38,376 nt of DNA from Pseudoprimorskyibacter sp. (GTDB lineage Bacteria > Pseudomonadota > Alphaproteobacteria > Rhodobacterales > Rhodobacteraceae). The stretch's first letter is position 1; every line of letters starts with the position of its first letter. Positions 35,151 through 38,376 of the stretch are shown piece by piece. The position numbers were made by a program, and so were the translations under genes. Under the pieces are notes generated by a model that did not search any database, was not told the origin of the DNA, and saw only the letters and a list, made by a program, of their open reading frames with translations. The DNA is taken from the NCBI GenBank assembly GCA_029251265.1, contig JAQXDR010000205.1, positions 1 through 38,376 on the forward strand, written 5' to 3'.

Positions 35151-35630
35151 ATGATCACCATAACCGAGGCCGATGTCATGTCGGATGACATAAGAGATCT
35201 GGTTGCAATGCACGTTAGGTTTTGCGACGGAACCGCCCCTGCGGAAAGCTGTCATCGTCTGGGTGTCGAGGGTCTTGCACAACCGGATATGACCGTTTGG
35301 GCTGCACAACGTGATGGCATGGTCGTGGGGATCGGAGCGCTCAAAACCCTTAAAGAGGGGATGGGCGAGATAAAATCAATGCACACGCGCGCGTCGGTGC
35401 GTGGTCAGGGTGTCGCGCAAGCGCTGCTGCACTGGATCATTAAAGAGGCACGTTCAAGAGGTATGATGGCACTTTGGCTGGAAACGGGCGTGCATTCGGA
35501 CTTTATGCCTGCCCGGGCGCTTTATGAAAGGTTCGGCTTTAGCCGTTCGGGACCTTTCGCAGACTACACACCGGACCCCCAAAGCGTATTTTATACGCTG
35601 CCACTAAGCGATGAAAGGAGCCTTTTATGA
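35151..35630 (+). CDS. GNAT-family N-acetyltransferase embedded in the urt operon
   Basis: A 159-residue acetyltransferase. The acetyl-CoA motif A is IKSMHTRASVRGQGVAQALLHW, with R-G-Q-G-V-A as the pyrophosphate loop. LWLETGVHSDFMPARALYERFGF is the motif B region. It probably acetylates an amine; the substrate is unknown. It lies between urtB and urtC, five bases after the first and in an ATGA overlap with the second, so it is cotranscribed with and translationally coupled to the transporter. The usual urtABCDE order has no gene here, so this is either a lineage-specific insertion or a function tied to urea or amide uptake. Confidence 0.88.
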   Translation: MITITEADVMSDDIRDLVAMHVRFCDGTAPAESCHRLGVEGLAQPDMTVWAAQRDGMVVGIGALKTLKEGMGEIKSMHTRASVRGQGVAQALLHWIIKEARSRGMMALWLETGVHSDFMPARALYERFGFSRSGPFADYTPDPQSVFYTLPLSDERSLL

Positions 35631-36802
35631 CACCGCGTCGCACCACCTTGGCCGCGCCATCCACCATCACCTTCTTGATGGTTTTAGCAGCCTTTACGCT
35701 CGCCGTGACTGTGATGTCCGAAGGGATTGGGCAGGGTGTGGTTTCTACCAGTTTTGTAAAGACCTTGGGCAAAACCATGTGCCTTGCCCTTGCCGCTGTG
35801 GCTATGGACTTGGTCTGGGGCTACACAGGAATCCTATCACTGGGCCATTTTGCATTTTTTGGGCTGGGCGGCTACATGATCGGAATGTGGCTGATGTATG
35901 CCCGCACGGAACTGATCGTGCTGGCATCATTGTCAGACAGTACGATCCCCGCTACCGCATCCGAGATAACCGACGCAGTGGGCACACAAATATTTGGTGT
36001 GGTTGGGTCTGCAGAGTTTCCCATGATCTGGGCCTTTGCAGACAATCTGGTCTTGCAGCTTTTGTTGGTGGTTCTGGTCCCCGGTCTGCTGGCGGGTGTT
36101 TTTGGATGGCTGGCGTTTCGCAGCAGGGTCACAGGTGTGTACCTTTCGATTTTGACCCAAGCGATGACGCTGGCACTGGCCTTATATCTTTTCCAGAACG
36201 ACAGCGGGTTGCGGGGTAACAATGGGTTATCGGGCCTGCAGAATTTACCGGGTCTGGGGCATGTATCACAAGATATTGTGTCTCTGTGGTTCTTGTGGGC
36301 CTCTGCTTTAGCGCTTGGGCTTGGCTATCTTTTCTGCGCCTCGCTTGTCAGTGGCAAATTTGGATCAGTGATCCGTGCGATCCGCGACAACGAGGCGCGC
36401 ATTCGGTTTTTGGGCTATTCCGTCGAAGGATACAAACTGGTGGTTTTTGTCACCACCGCTATGATTTGCGGTCTTGCGGGTGCTTTGTATTACCCACAGG
36501 CGGGCATTATTAATCCAGCAGAGGTTGCGCCGATCGCATCGATTTACCTAGCCGTTTGGGTGGCTATTGGCGGGCGGGGGCGGCTGTATGGGGCTGCGGT
36601 TGGTGCAGTCTTTGTGAGTCTGGTGTCCACTTGGTTTACGGGCGGGCAGGCGCCCGACATCTCGTTGGGATTTTATACGGTTCAATGGGTGGATTGGTGG
36701 ACCATTCTGCTTGGCCTCAGCTTTGTTCTTGTAACACTTTTTGCACCCAAAGGGCTGGGCGGGCTTGTTGACGTGCTTAACCGTCGGAGCGATCCCAAAT
36801 GA
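35627..36802 (+). CDS. urtC: Urea ABC transporter, permease
   Basis: A 391-residue LivM-type permease with about ten transmembrane segments. It has GYTGILSLGHFAFFGLGGYMIG near 70, LAFRSRVTGVYLSILTQAM and RDNEARIRFLGYSVEGYKL, the cytoplasmic EAA-like loop that contacts the ATPases. It pairs with UrtB to form the membrane channel. The ATG overlaps the GNAT stop (ATGA), and its own stop overlaps the urtD ATG (ATGA). Confidence 0.95.
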   Translation: MTPRRTTLAAPSTITFLMVLAAFTLAVTVMSEGIGQGVVSTSFVKTLGKTMCLALAAVAMDLVWGYTGILSLGHFAFFGLGGYMIGMWLMYARTELIVLASLSDSTIPATASEITDAVGTQIFGVVGSAEFPMIWAFADNLVLQLLLVVLVPGLLAGVFGWLAFRSRVTGVYLSILTQAMTLALALYLFQNDSGLRGNNGLSGLQNLPGLGHVSQDIVSLWFLWASALALGLGYLFCASLVSGKFGSVIRAIRDNEARIRFLGYSVEGYKLVVFVTTAMICGLAGALYYPQAGIINPAEVAPIASIYLAVWVAIGGRGRLYGAAVGAVFVSLVSTWFTGGQAPDISLGFYTVQWVDWWTILLGLSFVLVTLFAPKGLGGLVDVLNRRSDPK

Positions 36803-37539
36803 AGACCTTGCTGGAAGTGTCCGGGGTAAGTGTGAGCTTTGACGGGTTTCGTGCCATCAATAATCTGTCCTTTCAGATTGGATCTGCGGAACTGCGCGCC
36901 ATTATTGGGCCTAACGGTGCTGGCAAGACCACCTTTATGGATATTGTTACCGGAAAAACGCGTCCCGACGCGGGACGCGTCATCTGGGGTGACAAAAGCG
37001 TGTCCCTGCTGGGATTGTCCGAGGCGCAGATTGCGCGGGCAGGCGTTGGACGCAAATTCCAGCGTCCGACGGTCTTTGAAGATCAGACCGTGCGCGACAA
37101 TTTGATACTGGCCCTGAAAAAACCACGTGATGCTTGGTCAGCTATTCTGTTCCGGGCGTCCAAAGCAGATTTGGGTCGGGTTGAAGAGCTGGCATCAGAA
37201 ATCGGGCTTTGGGAACGTTTGGACGACCCGTCCGGTGCATTGAGCCATGGCCAGAAACAGTGGTTGGAAATCGGAATGCTTTTGGCGCAGGATCCACAAC
37301 TGCTTTTGGTTGACGAGCCAGCCGCCGGTATGACCCCGGCCGAGCGTGAACAGACCACAAAAATTCTTGTAGAGGCCGCCAAGACCCGTGCAGTGGTGGT
37401 AGTTGAACATGACATGGAGTTCGTGCGCAGATTGAATTGTAAGGTGACGGTGCTGCACGAAGGTGCTGTTCTGGCAGAGGGGTCACTGGATCATGTGACG
37501 TCAAACCAAGAGGTGATTGATGTTTATCTGGGGCGTTGA
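36799..37539 (+). CDS. urtD: Urea ABC transporter, ATP-binding protein
   Basis: A 246-residue LivG-type ATPase. Walker A is GPNGAGKTT (about 36-44), the Q-loop is in VGRKFQRPTVFE, the signature is LSHGQKQWLEIG, Walker B is LLLVDEPAAGM and the switch His lies in VVEHDMEFVRRL. The signature with H-G-Q-K instead of S-G-G-Q is usual for this branch. It starts in an ATGA overlap with urtC and works with UrtE to power transport. Confidence 0.95.
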   Translation: MKTLLEVSGVSVSFDGFRAINNLSFQIGSAELRAIIGPNGAGKTTFMDIVTGKTRPDAGRVIWGDKSVSLLGLSEAQIARAGVGRKFQRPTVFEDQTVRDNLILALKKPRDAWSAILFRASKADLGRVEELASEIGLWERLDDPSGALSHGQKQWLEIGMLLAQDPQLLLVDEPAAGMTPAEREQTTKILVEAAKTRAVVVVEHDMEFVRRLNCKVTVLHEGAVLAEGSLDHVTSNQEVIDVYLGR

Positions 37540-37542
37540 GCA

Positions 37543-38238
37543 ATGCTGAGTATTTCTGATCTGACCCTGCATTACGGTCGCAGCCAGATTCTTTATAATG
37601 TCTCCATGCAGGCAAACGCAGGCGAGGTTACCTGCGTGATGGGGACCAACGGTGTTGGTAAAACCAGTCTGATGAAGGCAATATCCGGTACCCATGCTCG
37701 ATCCGGTGGCACTCTTTCGCTGGACGCAGAAAATCTACCCGTTCTTTCGCCACATGCTATGGCTCAAAAGGGTGTGGCCTACGTCCCGCAGGGTCGCGAG
37801 ATCTTTCCACTCATGACAGTTCGCGAAAATTTGCAAACCGGATTTGCGTGTTTGCCACGCAACGTGCGGGAGATCCCGGATCATATATTCGAACTTTTCC
37901 CTGTGCTGAAGAAAATGCAGGGACGCCGTGGCGGTGATCTGTCCGGTGGCCAGCAACAACAACTGGCAATTGCGCGCGCGTTGATTACACAGCCGAGGCT
38001 ACTTTTACTTGATGAGCCAACCGAAGGAATTCAGCCCAACATCATTGCACAGATCGGCGACGTAATCAGGTATTTGCGCGATGAGGGAAGGATGGCAATT
38101 ATTCTGGTCGAGCAATACTTTGATTTTGCTTATAATCTTGCGGATAGTGTCGTCGTTCTGCAACGCGGTGCTGTAACGCTGGAGGGCGACATTGCGCAAA
38201 TTGATAGAAACACGCTGCTGGGGCAAGTGTCCGTTTGA
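37543..38238 (+). CDS. urtE: Urea ABC transporter, ATP-binding protein
   Basis: A 231-residue LivF-type ATPase. Walker A is GTNGVGKTS, the Q-loop is in VAYVPQGREIFPLMTV, the signature is LSGGQQQQLAIARAL, Walker B is LLLLDEPTEGI and the switch region is LVEQYFDFAY. GREIFP and EGIQPNII are typical of UrtE. It begins three bases after urtD. It is the last gene of the operon in this window. Urease genes often follow in roseobacters, but an IS66-type element begins 23 bases after the stop. Confidence 0.95.
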   Translation: MLSISDLTLHYGRSQILYNVSMQANAGEVTCVMGTNGVGKTSLMKAISGTHARSGGTLSLDAENLPVLSPHAMAQKGVAYVPQGREIFPLMTVRENLQTGFACLPRNVREIPDHIFELFPVLKKMQGRRGGDLSGGQQQQLAIARALITQPRLLLLDEPTEGIQPNIIAQIGDVIRYLRDEGRMAIILVEQYFDFAYNLADSVVVLQRGAVTLEGDIAQIDRNTLLGQVSV

Positions 38239-38261
38239 GTGCGACGCCCGTCTGTTTAAGT

Positions 38262-38376
38262 GTAAGCGTCCGGCGTGGCTGCACTGACGCGTCATAGAGT
38301 GTGTTGATAGTGTCCACCATTGATAGTGGACATCTTGAGGGCAGATATGGCGGGTAAGACGGGTCAGAAGAAACGG
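38262..38376 (+). mobile_element. Left end of an IS66-family element (partial)
   Basis: From 38262 the sequence reads GTAAGCGTCCGGCGTGG, the form of an IS66-family terminal inverted repeat, whose ends start with GTAA. An accessory TnpA start follows at 38347. Between them lies a hairpin, TGTCCAC (38311-38317) with GTGGACA (38326-38332). The right end is outside the window, so the target-site repeat (8 bases for this family; here the preceding bases are GTTTAAGT) cannot be checked. Confidence 0.72.
38347..38376 (+). CDS. tnpA: IS66-family accessory protein TnpA, N-terminal ten codons (partial)
   Basis: The last 30 bases encode MAGKTGQKKR after a GAGGGCAG ribosome site. This matches the start of the IS66 accessory protein (OrfA) that I know as MAGKxGQ-K-R followed by a Trp-Ser-Asp helix-turn-helix. 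The rest lies beyond the window. With only ten residues visible the call depends on the inverted repeat at 38262 as well. Confidence 0.6.
   Translation, partial: MAGKTGQKKR

Noticed and set aside
1-38376. CRISPR arrays, rRNA genes, replication origin, retron-like or other repeat arrays
   Set aside because: No regularly spaced repeats, rRNA signature sequences or dnaA-box clusters were seen when reading through the window.

Overview
The window looks like chromosomal DNA of an alphaproteobacterium, most likely a marine Roseobacter-group member of the Rhodobacteraceae. Pointers are the DUF952-pyrD pair, a DmdC-like long acyl-CoA dehydrogenase in a fatty-acid oxidation cluster, LiuR-like MerR regulators, a small secreted protein of a roseobacter family often called 'arginine transporter', and a complete urtABCDE urea ABC transporter operon. 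The assignment is inference from gene content and not from a marker gene.

Layout. (1) 1-133 is the 5' end of a leftward membrane-protein gene, possibly an EamA/DMT transporter. (2) 474-10483 is a leftward beta-oxidation region: hydratase/3-hydroxyacyl-CoA dehydrogenase (fadJ type), thiolase, a GST, two acyl-CoA dehydrogenases of different classes, and two paralogous MerR regulators. One MerR gene heads the acyl-CoA dehydrogenase operon. A palindrome upstream of the thiolase shares a TTACGTRAAC core with the promoter region of that regulator, which suggests a small regulon. (3) 10633-12883 is a rightward, translationally coupled trio: two hotdog thioesterases and a MATE exporter. It converges on the leftward DUF952-pyrD pair. 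(4) 14546-18290 holds an exported 5'-nucleotidase with its own terminator, and a hybrid histidine kinase whose receiver domain is cut by an in-frame TAG. (5) 18291-20512 is a gene-poor scar. It contains two convergent IS3-family remnants fused at their 3' sides. (6) 20513-28970 holds ordinary accessory and housekeeping genes: a small lipoprotein-like protein, two LysR regulators, an alpha/beta hydrolase, a methyltransferase, a cupin of the hydroxynitrile-lyase type, recJ, a Tat-exported YHS protein, and an inositol monophosphatase followed by an Lrp/AsnC regulator. (7) 29204-31379 has tRNA-Leu(UAA) followed at once by a Ser/Thr protein kinase and PP2C phosphatase pair. The kinase reading frame is interrupted by an in-frame TGA at codon 25. 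(8) 31784-38238 is the urea transporter operon urtA-urtB-GNAT-urtC-urtD-urtE. It has a strong hairpin after urtA and tight overlaps after urtB. An IS66-type element begins 23 bases after urtE and runs out of the window.

How it fits together: acyl-CoAs would be oxidised by the two dehydrogenases, hydrated and oxidised by the FadJ-type protein, and cleaved by the thiolase, with acyl-CoA-responsive MerR proteins as plausible switches. The urt operon would import urea for nitrogen. The most notable anomalies are the two signalling genes, each broken by a single in-frame stop while the downstream frame stays open and well conserved, and the kinase/phosphatase pair docked on a tRNA gene. I see no CRISPR array and no convincing undescribed multi-gene system. 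The tRNA-linked kinase/phosphatase pair is the best candidate for further attention.
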